This document shows, one piece after another, positions 1-5,850 of a stretch of DNA of 11,187 bases. Under the pieces are notes generated by a model, which had not been told where the DNA came from, ran no database searches, and saw only the letters and a program-made list of their open reading frames with translations. The stretch comes from JBOFGK01 sp051649085. Its GTDB lineage: Bacteria > Bacillota_I > Bacilli_A > UBA3375. Position 1 is the first letter of the stretch; every line of letters begins with the position of its first letter. The stretch lies in contig JBOFGK010000017.1 of the NCBI GenBank assembly GCA_051649085.1, positions 1 through 11,187 on the forward strand, written 5' to 3'. The position numbers and the translations under genes were made by a program.

Positions 1-1420
1 GAAAGTTCATTTTGAGCTTTAAAATAATGAAATTAGTATATTGAGTCTCATTTTGGGAGACAAGAATAATATCACCACTTTCATCAGAAATGATTTGATT
101 ATGTAAAAATAAAGCATCTAAATTAAGTTGACGTAATTGGGGAAGTTCTTGATAGTTTACTTCTAATAAATAATTATTATGAAGTGACGTGCTAATATCT
201 GTATTTTTATACAAATGATAATCAAAGTAATCACTTTTGTTTAATGTATAATAGAACATCGAACCAACAGGAAACGTAATTTCAGATCGAAGTTTGTGCT
301 TAAATTCAACTGGGGAAAGTTTTTTAATTTTCTTATTAAACGAATATGTTTCGCGCTCTATAATATTAATTAATATTTTGGAAAGAACCTTCGTAAATAA
401 GTAATCAACATAAATTGATTTTTCTACTTGAAATTCACGATAAAGTACTTCTCGAAAGTAAAACGAATTTGCACATAAATAATTATATCCTTTGTTATAA
501 GTCGTGTAAGTATTTAAGACAATTGGGAAATTTGAATTAAAAATTACGTCTAAAACTTTAAGCTCGTTTTGGGCAACAATAAAATCTTGATCATTAGCAA
601 TGGAACAAACTTTTCGATATTGGATTGCATTCTTTATTTCAAAATAGTTGAAGAATGAATTAGAAAAGGGGAAATTGGCTAGTACTAATGATTCAAGAAC
701 ATTTAAGTCAACAAAGTCAGGAATTATCGAGTCATATGCAGAATGAAAAGAAAATGGTTTGGTCGTTTCCCTTCTAATAAAGTAGTATAAAATCAAACCG
801 TATAGTCGATAGTAACTTTGATCAGAATATTCAAAATTATATTTATTTAAGAAGTTTTGGGTGATTTGTTTGGCGTTTGAAGTAAAAAATTGCATTTTTT
901 TGTCGTGAAAACGCAATAAATTATTAAGTATCTCGATATAAGAGTCAATATTATAAGCCAAAATATCAATTGCAAAACACTCTGAGAAAAGTAGAGCTTT
1001 GTTTTTTTCATTTAATGTTTTAATCGAAGCGATGTTTAAATCCCAAAACATTGTAATAAAAGATTTAACTTGAGCATATGTGTAAAAATATTCAGAATGG
1101 ACATAACTAAAATTTAATGTTTCATTTGTAATTATCGTCAGCACAATTGAAAATAAAACAGTATTAGAGTTCAAATTTATTAATTCATTAATTGAAATAA
1201 TTTCATCACCAATAAGTGAGAGATTATGACCCTGTTTTGATGATGTAATTTCATAATTAAAGTAATATAATTTTTGATTTAAGTTTTTAATTTTATCAGA
1301 AAGTGATTTTTCAGATATTTTATAATTGTATCTCATTTGCGATTGTGTACAGTATTGGTTACTTGACAATGAAAAAAGAATATGTTGTTCTAATGTAGAG
1401 AAGCTTGTGGTTCTATTCAT
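1..1420 (-). CDS. Mga/PRD-like transcription regulator, 3' end cut by window edge
   Basis: The frame is open from the ATG at 1420 to the window edge (473 codons). It aligns along its whole length with the 526-residue gene at 1788-3368 (my estimate is about 40-45% identity), so roughly 50 C-terminal residues are missing. The N-terminus looks like a winged helix-turn-helix: residues about 8-60 with YCTQSQMRYNYKISEKSLSD, the same pattern as in the paralogue. The rest is helical and rich in Phe, Tyr, Asn and Leu, with no signal peptide or membrane segment. Near the edge an IILVS...ILKLKMNF stretch resembles an EIIB-like fold. Length and layout fit Mga/AtxA-type regulators (HTH, PRD-like middle, EIIB-like end), which in Gram-positive bacteria often control surface or secreted proteins. 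AAGGGG lies 6 nt before the start. Family assignment is by pattern only; the target genes are unknown. Confidence 0.6.
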   Translation of the reverse strand, partial: MNRTTSFSTLEQHILFSLSSNQYCTQSQMRYNYKISEKSLSDKIKNLNQKLYYFNYEITSSKQGHNLSLIGDEIISINELINLNSNTVLFSIVLTIITNETLNFSYVHSEYFYTYAQVKSFITMFWDLNIASIKTLNEKNKALLFSECFAIDILAYNIDSYIEILNNLLRFHDKKMQFFTSNAKQITQNFLNKYNFEYSDQSYYRLYGLILYYFIRRETTKPFSFHSAYDSIIPDFVDLNVLESLVLANFPFSNSFFNYFEIKNAIQYRKVCSIANDQDFIVAQNELKVLDVIFNSNFPIVLNTYTTYNKGYNYLCANSFYFREVLYREFQVEKSIYVDYLFTKVLSKILINIIERETYSFNKKIKKLSPVEFKHKLRSEITFPVGSMFYYTLNKSDYFDYHLYKNTDISTSLHNNYLLEVNYQELPQLRQLNLDALFLHNQIISDESGDIILVSQNETQYTNFIILKLKMNF

Positions 1421-1454
1421 AATATTCCCCTTGTAATTAAGTGTTTACAAGTCG

Positions 1455-1463
1455 ATTATACCA
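1455..1463 (-). promoter_or_regulatory. Extended -10 promoter of the first Mga-like gene
   Basis: On the minus strand this reads TGGTATAAT, an extended -10 with consensus TATAAT. It lies 34 bp before the ATG at 1420. No consensus -35 is present; a C-rich block (minus strand CCCCACCTC, 1475-1483) occupies that place. A similar element precedes the paralogue at 3401-3409. Confidence 0.6.
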
Positions 1464-1514
1464 TTTTTTTTTAAGAGGTGGGGAAAAATATATAAAGCGA
1501 GAGTTAATTTTATA

Positions 1515-1523
1515 TGCTATTAT
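1515..1523 (+). promoter_or_regulatory. Divergent extended -10 promoter facing the mini-ORF
   Basis: The sequence TGCTATTAT is an extended -10 with a start expected near 1530, about 19 nt before the mini-ORF ATG. It is 58 bp from the oppositely oriented TATAAT of the regulator gene, which suggests a shared regulatory region. No good -35 is seen. Confidence 0.4.
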
Positions 1524-1548
1524 TTATTTGTAAAAAAGAGGAGGAAAA

Positions 1549-1587
1549 ATGGGAATAGATTTATTAGCTTTAGTTGATCAAACGTGA
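1549..1587 (+). CDS. Mini-ORF of 12 codons with a strong ribosome binding site
   Basis: AGAGGAGGA (1537-1545) is the strongest Shine-Dalgarno in the window and sits at good spacing before an ATG at 1549. The encoded peptide is MGIDLLALVDQT, ended by TGA at 1585. The frame continues past the TGA for 16 codons (FINLGWINIIKVKQEY) to a TAA at 1636. If the TGA were Trp, the product would be a 29-residue amphipathic peptide with two Trp. The gene diverges from a Mga-like regulator. It could be a signalling or leader peptide, a decayed small-peptide gene (TGG to TGA), or chance. I recognise no family. The RBS is the main support. Confidence 0.3.
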   Translation: MGIDLLALVDQT

Positions 1588-1634
1588 TTCATTAATCTTG
1601 GATGGATTAATATTATTAAAGTTAAACAAGAGTA

Positions 1635-1663
1635 TTAAAAGTAAACCCCTATTATACTTTTAA
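1635..1663 (+). repeat. Perfect 9-bp inverted repeat after the mini-ORF
   Basis: TTAAAAGTA (1635-1643) and TACTTTTAA (1655-1663) are exact reverse complements around an 11-nt loop. The stem is almost all A/T and has no T-run behind it, so it is not a convincing terminator. It begins at the TAA that closes the extended mini-ORF frame. It could be an RNA hairpin or a protein-binding site. Confidence 0.35.
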
Positions 1664-1716
1664 AGAACAAGAATTTAACTTTAATCAATTTATTTAAATA
1701 AATATACAAAAATAAT

Positions 1717-1756
1717 AGAGTATCTCAAAAGTTCAATGAACTAGACGAGATACTCT
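1717..1756 (-). terminator. Bidirectional hairpin terminator between the Mga-like modules
   Basis: A 10-bp stem, AGAGTATCTC with GAGATACTCT, encloses a 20-nt loop that has its own small stem (GTTC/GAAC at 1731-1741). On the minus strand it lies 31 bp past the stop of the regulator at 1788 and is followed by ATTATTTTTG. On the plus strand it is followed by TCTTTTGT and would end the divergent mini-ORF transcript. Confidence 0.7.
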
Positions 1757-1787
1757 TCTTTTGTAAGGAATGCTTTTATGTTATGTA

Positions 1788-3368
1788 TTATTCAAAAGTA
1801 ACGCATGTATGATTATTATAAATATCTCTCATTGGAAATACTTTAACATCTTCAATTGGGCTTAAAGTATACAGGTTTTTTTGAGTTAAATAATATTCTT
1901 TATTTTCAAGAAATTTCCAAATTGGAATTAAAGTAGTTGTACAGTTGGGAAAATTCATTTTTAATCTTAAAGTGATGAAAAGAGTATAAATATTTCCTAC
2001 ATCGGTAATTAATAGTATTTTGTATGGATCATAAGATAGAATTTGATTTTGAAAAAACAAAGTTTTTAAATTAAGTGGATAAAGCTGTTCAATGTCAGAA
2101 TAATGTATTTCAAGTAGATAATTTCGAAGTAATGATGAACTTTTATTGGTATTTACATAAAAATTAAAACTGAAATTATCTGCTTTTTTCAAAGAACAAT
2201 GAAACAAACTACCAACAGGAAAATCGATATCAGAGGGCATAAGTTTTTTGAAGTCTTTAGTTGGAAGTTTAATCAGTTCAGGATTGAAAACTTCTTGCAT
2301 ATTTGCAAGATTATCATGCAAAGTTATTGCTAGAGTTTTTGAAAACAAAAGGTCCCAAAAGAAAGTTTTGTTAATTTTAAATTCTAGATATAAAAGTTCT
2401 CGAAAATAAAATGAATTCCCACACGCCAGTGTATAACCACAATTGAATTGGGTAAATTCGTTTAAAGTGACTATGTAATTCGAATTAAAGACTACATCTA
2501 GAATCATCAGTTCATTTTTTGCAGCAGTAAACCGAGAATTTTCTAAGAGCATATTATATTTTTTATACTTAATTTTATTTGTTTGCTCGAACGTTTCGAA
2601 AAAAGATTGAGAAAAATCAAAGTATACAAGCAGTAATGATTCTAAGCATGCTAAATCGACAAAATTCGGAAAAAGTTGCTTATATGAATTATGGACTGTA
2701 TAATCCTCACAACTATTTCGTTTAAGAAAGTAGAAGAAGATTAATCCATAAAGCCGATAGAAATTGACATCAAAATATTCAAATTGATAATGAGTTAGAA
2801 ACGCTTTTGCAATTCGTTCACTTTGTTGATCCGAAAATGCAATTAACTCCCAACTTAATCCAGAAAAAAACTGTAAATTTTCTAAATAATATTGCTTATT
2901 TTGAGCAGTAATATCAAGTGCTAAGCACTCAGAGAAAAGTAGTGCGCTCTTTTTTGATTGAAGTGTTTTAATTGTGCTAATATCTATCTTCCAAAAACTT
3001 TGAATAAAAGTGTTTATTTGTGAATAAGAATAGGTTGATTTCTGATACAATATTTGTAAATTCAGTTTATGATCAAGTAATAGACTAAGAACAAGTGTGA
3101 ATTCGACAATTTTTGAACTTAATTTAATTAATTGTGGAATTGTATATGAGTTATTAGCAATTGATGTAAGAGTGTAGCCTTGATTTCCTGAAACTATTTC
3201 ATATCCAAATTCAGCAAGTTTATTATTTAATAATTTAATTTTCTCCGAAAGTGACTTTTCAGAAATTTTAGTATTATGTCGTATTTGTGCTTGTGTACAA
3301 AATGCAGTATCAGATAATAAAAAAAGAATATGGTGTTCTAGTAATGTAAATTGTGATTTGTTATGCAT
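1788..3368 (-). CDS. Mga/PRD-like transcription regulator, complete
   Basis: This 526-residue protein is close in length to streptococcal Mga (about 530). Residues about 8-65 form a predicted winged HTH; FCTQAQIRHNTKISEKSLSE probably holds the recognition helix. The long middle (about 70-420) is helical and rich in Phe, Tyr, Leu and Asn, as in PRD-containing Mga/AtxA regulators. Residues about 430-490 (YKILLITDVG, then LRLKMNFPNCTTTLIPI) resemble an EIIB-like alternating strand-helix fold. There is no signal peptide or membrane span. The start is the ATG at 3368, with AAGGGG 5-6 nt upstream, as in the paralogue at 1-1420. A terminator at 1717-1756 follows it. In such proteins PRD histidines can be phosphorylated by the sugar PTS, but no classical PRD motif is obvious here, so PTS control is uncertain. 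Candidate targets are the two secreted-protein genes upstream; that is inference from context. Confidence 0.6.
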   Translation of the reverse strand: MHNKSQFTLLEHHILFLLSDTAFCTQAQIRHNTKISEKSLSEKIKLLNNKLAEFGYEIVSGNQGYTLTSIANNSYTIPQLIKLSSKIVEFTLVLSLLLDHKLNLQILYQKSTYSYSQINTFIQSFWKIDISTIKTLQSKKSALLFSECLALDITAQNKQYYLENLQFFSGLSWELIAFSDQQSERIAKAFLTHYQFEYFDVNFYRLYGLIFFYFLKRNSCEDYTVHNSYKQLFPNFVDLACLESLLLVYFDFSQSFFETFEQTNKIKYKKYNMLLENSRFTAAKNELMILDVVFNSNYIVTLNEFTQFNCGYTLACGNSFYFRELLYLEFKINKTFFWDLLFSKTLAITLHDNLANMQEVFNPELIKLPTKDFKKLMPSDIDFPVGSLFHCSLKKADNFSFNFYVNTNKSSSLLRNYLLEIHYSDIEQLYPLNLKTLFFQNQILSYDPYKILLITDVGNIYTLFITLRLKMNFPNCTTTLIPIWKFLENKEYYLTQKNLYTLSPIEDVKVFPMRDIYNNHTCVTFE

Positions 3369-3400
3369 TACTTCCCCTTTAAATGTAAATATTTATTGAT

Positions 3401-3409
3401 ATTATAGCA
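3401..3409 (-). promoter_or_regulatory. Extended -10 promoter of the second Mga-like gene
   Basis: The minus strand reads TGCTATAAT, a consensus extended -10, 32 bp before the ATG at 3368. The place of the -35 holds a C-rich block (CCCACTCCC, 3417-3425) rather than TTGACA. The arrangement copies that of the paralogue at 1455-1483, so the block may be an activator or autoregulation site. Confidence 0.65.
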
Positions 3410-3461
3410 TTTTTTCGGGAGTGGGATAAGAAAAAAAACTTATGCAAATTTTGATTGGAAG

Positions 3462-3470
3462 TGTTATGAT
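3462..3470 (+). promoter_or_regulatory. Divergent extended -10 promoter
   Basis: TGTTATGAT is an extended -10 on the plus strand, 59 bp from the opposing TATAAT of the regulator. The equivalent distance in the first module is 58 bp. Expected start is near 3477. There is no consensus -35. Confidence 0.4.
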
Positions 3471-3779
3471 TAAATTGTAGTATATATACACAAAATCTTT
3501 TTAGATGTAAGAGCAATTGAAATGAGATTTGGATCAAGGGGAGATACTTTTTCAGGATACACCTAAGTGATTTTAAATGAGTTGTAATTCGATTTGATAG
3601 ACGATAATTTGGGAATTGAAAATTAGATGTTTATGCAACAAACTAGATTTTGAAAAAGTATAGTACTACTTTAAAGAAGTATCCGTAATAATTGCTCAAG
3701 AAACACATGTATATTTATTTAAATTTATTGATAACAAAATAGGGGAACTTATTTACAAATGCATTTTAAATAAGAAAAA
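3471..3779 (+). other. Stretch without a convincing gene, possible short RNA
   Basis: No reading frame here has both a good ribosome binding site and useful length. The best is a 14-codon frame starting at the ATG of GAAATGAGATTTGG near 3520, with a weak RBS. The stretch begins at a plausible promoter (3462-3470) and ends at a bidirectional terminator (3780-3809), so a roughly 340-nt RNA is possible. ATACTTTTTCA (3544-3554) is complementary to TGAAAAAGTAT (3651-3661), and GGATAC (3555-3560) to GTATCC (3679-3684). The two pairings cross, as in a pseudoknot. Such matches could be chance in AT-rich DNA. Confidence 0.25.
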
Positions 3780-3809
3780 GAGAGTCTAAAATTTGATTTT
3801 TAAACTCTC
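3780..3809 (-). terminator. Terminator after secreted-protein gene A, bidirectional
   Basis: GAGAGT pairs with ACTCTC and the inner TAAAA with TTTTA, with one C/A mismatch between. On the minus strand it is followed by TTTTTCTTATTT and lies 35 bp past the stop of the gene at 3845. On the plus strand it is followed by GCTTTTTTG. It is the first of three related hairpins (also 4695 and 5610). Confidence 0.75.
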
Positions 3810-3844
3810 GCTTTTTTGTTAAAATTAAATAAATATTGTTACTA

Positions 3845-4348
3845 TTATCTCGGTTCTATTAACGTGTCTAAATATTTATTTTGGACATCTTGTGCTACTC
3901 GACTTGCTTCGTAATCTGACATTCCAAGTTTTTTCATTGAGTTATAATATCCAGTATAACTTTTTGCTTGTTCAGTACGGAACATTTCGTTTGCTACTAA
4001 AATACCACCATAGTAATCAACCATGTATTGTGTATCTTTATTTAATTTTTTTCCTGGAAAGTTACCATAAAGATCCACATAATGTCTTATAAGGTATCCA
4101 CTTGGACCATCAGGTAATTTTTTTGAATTCTCAAGAGCTGAAATCATTTTGTTATACTGAGCCGATAAGTTTGCATATGGAACAACCGCTCCTTTGTATA
4201 TTACCAATAATCCTGTATTTGGTGGTTTTGCTAATGCTGGTGCTCTATAGGGATGATATTCTGCTGCTGAAACAGTAATATTAGCATTGCTTAATAATAA
4301 AACAAATAAAAATAGTACTCCTGATAATTTTAAAACTATTTTTTTCAT
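3845..4348 (-). CDS. Secreted 167-residue protein A, unknown function
   Basis: I do not recognise the family. Residues 1-29 are a clear Sec signal peptide: MKKIVLK charged end, hydrophobic core VLFLFVLLL, and a VSAA cleavage region. There is no lipobox Cys, sortase signal or later membrane span, so the protein is probably released. The mature part (about 138 residues) has no Cys and many Tyr, Lys and Asn. It has a Pro-rich start, a block LSAQYNKMISALENSKKLPD (62-81), then DTQYMVDYYGG and a helical tail. It is 79% identical (132/167) to protein B at 4759-5262. The signal peptides match completely and all 35 differences lie in the mature part. The RBS (GTGAGAAATT before the ATG) is weaker than that of B (GTGAGGAACT). 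It might be an effector, adhesin-like factor or bacteriocin-like protein; the sequence does not decide. Confidence 0.85.
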   Translation of the reverse strand: MKKIVLKLSGVLFLFVLLLSNANITVSAAEYHPYRAPALAKPPNTGLLVIYKGAVVPYANLSAQYNKMISALENSKKLPDGPSGYLIRHYVDLYGNFPGKKLNKDTQYMVDYYGGILVANEMFRTEQAKSYTGYYNSMKKLGMSDYEASRVAQDVQNKYLDTLIEPR

Positions 4349-4411
4349 AATTTCTCACTTTCTATAAATATTATTTTACACTTTGATTTGTTAAAACATT
4401 GTTACACATTC

Positions 4412-4440
4412 ATTGTACCATAAAATTATTTAAATTGCTA
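4412..4440 (-). promoter_or_regulatory. Promoter of secreted-protein gene A
   Basis: The minus strand shows TAGCAA (4435-4440), a 17-bp spacer, and TACAAT (4412-4417) preceded by TGG, giving an extended -10. It lies 64 bp before the ATG at 4348. The rest of the gap to 4694 has a conserved GTTCAAAAGTTAAAACGG block near 4470-4490 (minus strand), a candidate regulator site, and no gene. Confidence 0.55.
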
Positions 4441-4694
4441 TTTTTTAATTAAAAAAACACTATTTTTATTCCGTTTTAACTTTTGAACTCTATCATATAT
4501 TAATCCATGCTTTTTTAAAGTTTAAGGATTATGAACTCCTAAAGTATAATTAAAATAAATTCATGCAGCAAATCAATGTAAAATGAATCAAAGAACAGTA
4601 AACTGATTGCAATCATAATTAAATATAGTTAACTTACAATTTTGAATGTTCTATAAGTGTATTAAATAAAATTAGGGTTTATAAAAAGAAAAAA

Positions 4695-4722
4695 GAGTCT
4701 AAAATTGAATTTTTAGATACTC
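4695..4722 (-). terminator. Terminator after secreted-protein gene B
   Basis: GAGT/ACTC and CTAAAA/TTTTAG form the stem, with a two-base AT bulge and a TTGAAT loop. On the minus strand the tail is TTTTCTTTTT; on the plus strand an A/T-rich run with eight T follows. It is the second of three related hairpins and sits at the junction between the two repeat units. Confidence 0.75.
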
Positions 4723-4758
4723 ATTTTTTTTGTTAAAATTAAATAAATATTGTTATCA

Positions 4759-5262
4759 CTATTTCGTTTCTAGTTGTGACTGTAAATATTTATTTTGGAC
4801 ATCCTGTGCTACTTGACTTGCTTCGTTATTTGACATTCCAAGTTTTTTCATTGCGTTATAATATCCAGTATAACCAGTAGCTTTTTCAGAACGGTACATT
4901 TCGTTTGCTACTAAAATACCACCATAGTAATCAACCATATATTGTGTATTTTTATTTAAATTTTTTCTTGGAAATTTACCATAAAGATCTATATCGTGTT
5001 TTACTATTGATCCAAGTGGACCGTCAGGTAATTTTTTTGAATTCTCAAGAGCTGAAATCATTTTGTTATACTGAGCCGATAACTTTGAATATGGAACAAC
5101 TGCTCCTTTGTAGCTTACCAATAATCCAGTATTTTTTGGTTTTGTTAATGTTGGTGGTGTATATGGATGATAACCTGCTGCTGAAACAGTAATATTAGCA
5201 TTGCTTAATAATAAAACAAATAAAAATAGTACTCCTGATAATTTTAAAACTATTTTTTTCAT
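4759..5262 (-). CDS. Secreted 167-residue protein B, unknown function
   Basis: This is a paralogue of the gene at 3845-4348, with the same length and the same 29-residue signal peptide, and no recognised family. The mature part starts around GYHPYTPP and keeps the LSAQYNKMISALENSKKLPD block, QYMVDYYGGILVANEM, and the C-terminal VAQDVQNKYL. Changes cluster in three places: the Pro-rich start (30-60), the 83-105 segment and the last seven residues. Only about 8 codons differ silently, against 35 that change the residue. The RBS GTGAGG is stronger than in copy A, so B may be made at a higher level. It has its own promoter and terminator, so the copies are separate transcription units. Confidence 0.85.
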   Translation of the reverse strand: MKKIVLKLSGVLFLFVLLLSNANITVSAAGYHPYTPPTLTKPKNTGLLVSYKGAVVPYSKLSAQYNKMISALENSKKLPDGPLGSIVKHDIDLYGKFPRKNLNKNTQYMVDYYGGILVANEMYRSEKATGYTGYYNAMKKLGMSNNEASQVAQDVQNKYLQSQLETK

Positions 5263-5325
5263 AGTTCCTCACTTTCTGTAAATATTATTTTACCCTTTAA
5301 TTTGTTAAAACATTGTTGCACATCT

Positions 5326-5354
5326 ATTGTATCACAAAATTATTAAAAATGCTA
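5326..5354 (-). promoter_or_regulatory. Promoter of secreted-protein gene B
   Basis: The minus strand has TAGCAT (5349-5354), a 17-bp spacer, and TACAAT (5326-5331) preceded by TGA, an extended -10. It keeps the layout of the gene A promoter at 4412-4440 despite point changes in the spacer, which supports it being functional. The remaining upstream DNA to 5609 is the repeat copy, with no credible gene. Confidence 0.55.
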
Positions 5355-5609
5355 TTTTTTTATTAAAAAAAACACTATTTTTATTCCGTTTTAACTTTTG
5401 AACTCTATCATGTATTGATCCATGCTTTTTTAAAGTTTAATGATTATGAACTTCTAAAGTATAAATTAAAATAAATTCATGCAGCAAATCGATGTAAAAT
5501 GAATCAAAGAACAGTAAACTGATTGTAATCATAATTAAACATAGTTAACTTCCAATTTTGAATGTTCTATAAGTGCATTAAATAAAATTAGGGCTTATAA
5601 AAAGAAAAA

Positions 5610-5639
5610 AGAGTCTAAAATTGAATTTTTAGATACTCT
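5610..5639 (-). terminator. Third terminator copy, probably ends the tdh-kbl-permease transcript
   Basis: AGAGT/ACTCT and CTAAAA/TTTTAG form the stem with a TTGAAT loop. On the minus strand it is followed by TTTTTTCTTTTT. It is the first U-tailed hairpin downstream of the permease stop at 5851 and also isolates the gene B promoter from read-through. The plus-strand tail is CTTTTTTTG, so it may work both ways. Confidence 0.75.
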
Positions 5640-5645
5640 CTTTTT

Positions 5646-5850
5646 TTGTTTTGTCTATTGTCTTATGCTTTAATTCTAAAAATTTTTTGATGTTTTATTG
5701 ATTGTAAAATACCAAAATATAACTTTTTATTTTTTTAATCATAATTTTTCAATCTTGTTTTCAAGTGAAAATATTCAATATAAGTAAATAATAATCACAC
5801 ATGAATACTATGATTGTTTGTTCATTAGTATACTGTATTAAGTAAGCTAC
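5646..5850 (-). other. Spacer after the permease with three hairpins lacking U-tails
   Basis: No gene is seen. Three stem-loops occur: ATTAAGTA/TACTTAAT around AGC (5837-5855, covering the permease stop codon), ATACTATGA/TCATTAGTAT with one bulge (5805-5831), and TTTTCA-CTTG/CAAG-TGAAAA with an AT bulge (5746-5771). None is followed by a T-run on either strand, so they look like 3'-end RNA structure or chance rather than terminators. Confidence 0.4.

Larger units (their letters stand above)
3782..4694 (-). repeat. Tandem duplication unit A
   Basis: This unit holds the terminator, gene A and 340 bp of upstream DNA. It matches unit B (4695-5610) at a period of 913-916 bp. The upstream halves differ at about 25 of 345 positions by my hand alignment (about 7%). 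DNA for the signal peptide is identical, and DNA for the mature protein differs at about 13%. Similarity to unit B stops left of the terminator hairpin. Confidence 0.9.
4695..5645 (-). repeat. Tandem duplication unit B with closing terminator copy
   Basis: This unit repeats unit A: terminator, secreted-protein gene, upstream region, then a third terminator copy at 5610-5639. Similarity ends at about 5650, just after the T-run of that copy. The hairpins at both ends suggest unequal recombination between terminators as the way the duplication arose, although the hairpins could simply have been copied along. Confidence 0.85.

Noticed and set aside
1549..1638. TGA-to-Trp genetic code (Mycoplasma-like)
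   Set aside because: Large genes use TGG for Trp without internal TGA, and tdh ends in TGA at a normal ATGA overlap with kbl.
4539..4616. Small hydrophobic minus-strand frame (25 residues) upstream of gene A, with a 31-residue counterpart at 5437-5532
   Set aside because: No ribosome binding site. A one-base indel changes the C-terminus between copies. Similarity is explained by the whole-unit duplication.
3780..5645. Insertion sequence or integron-like cassette array
   Set aside because: The repeat units have no transposase, terminal inverted repeats, target-site duplications or recombination-site motif; the simple tandem duplication suffices.
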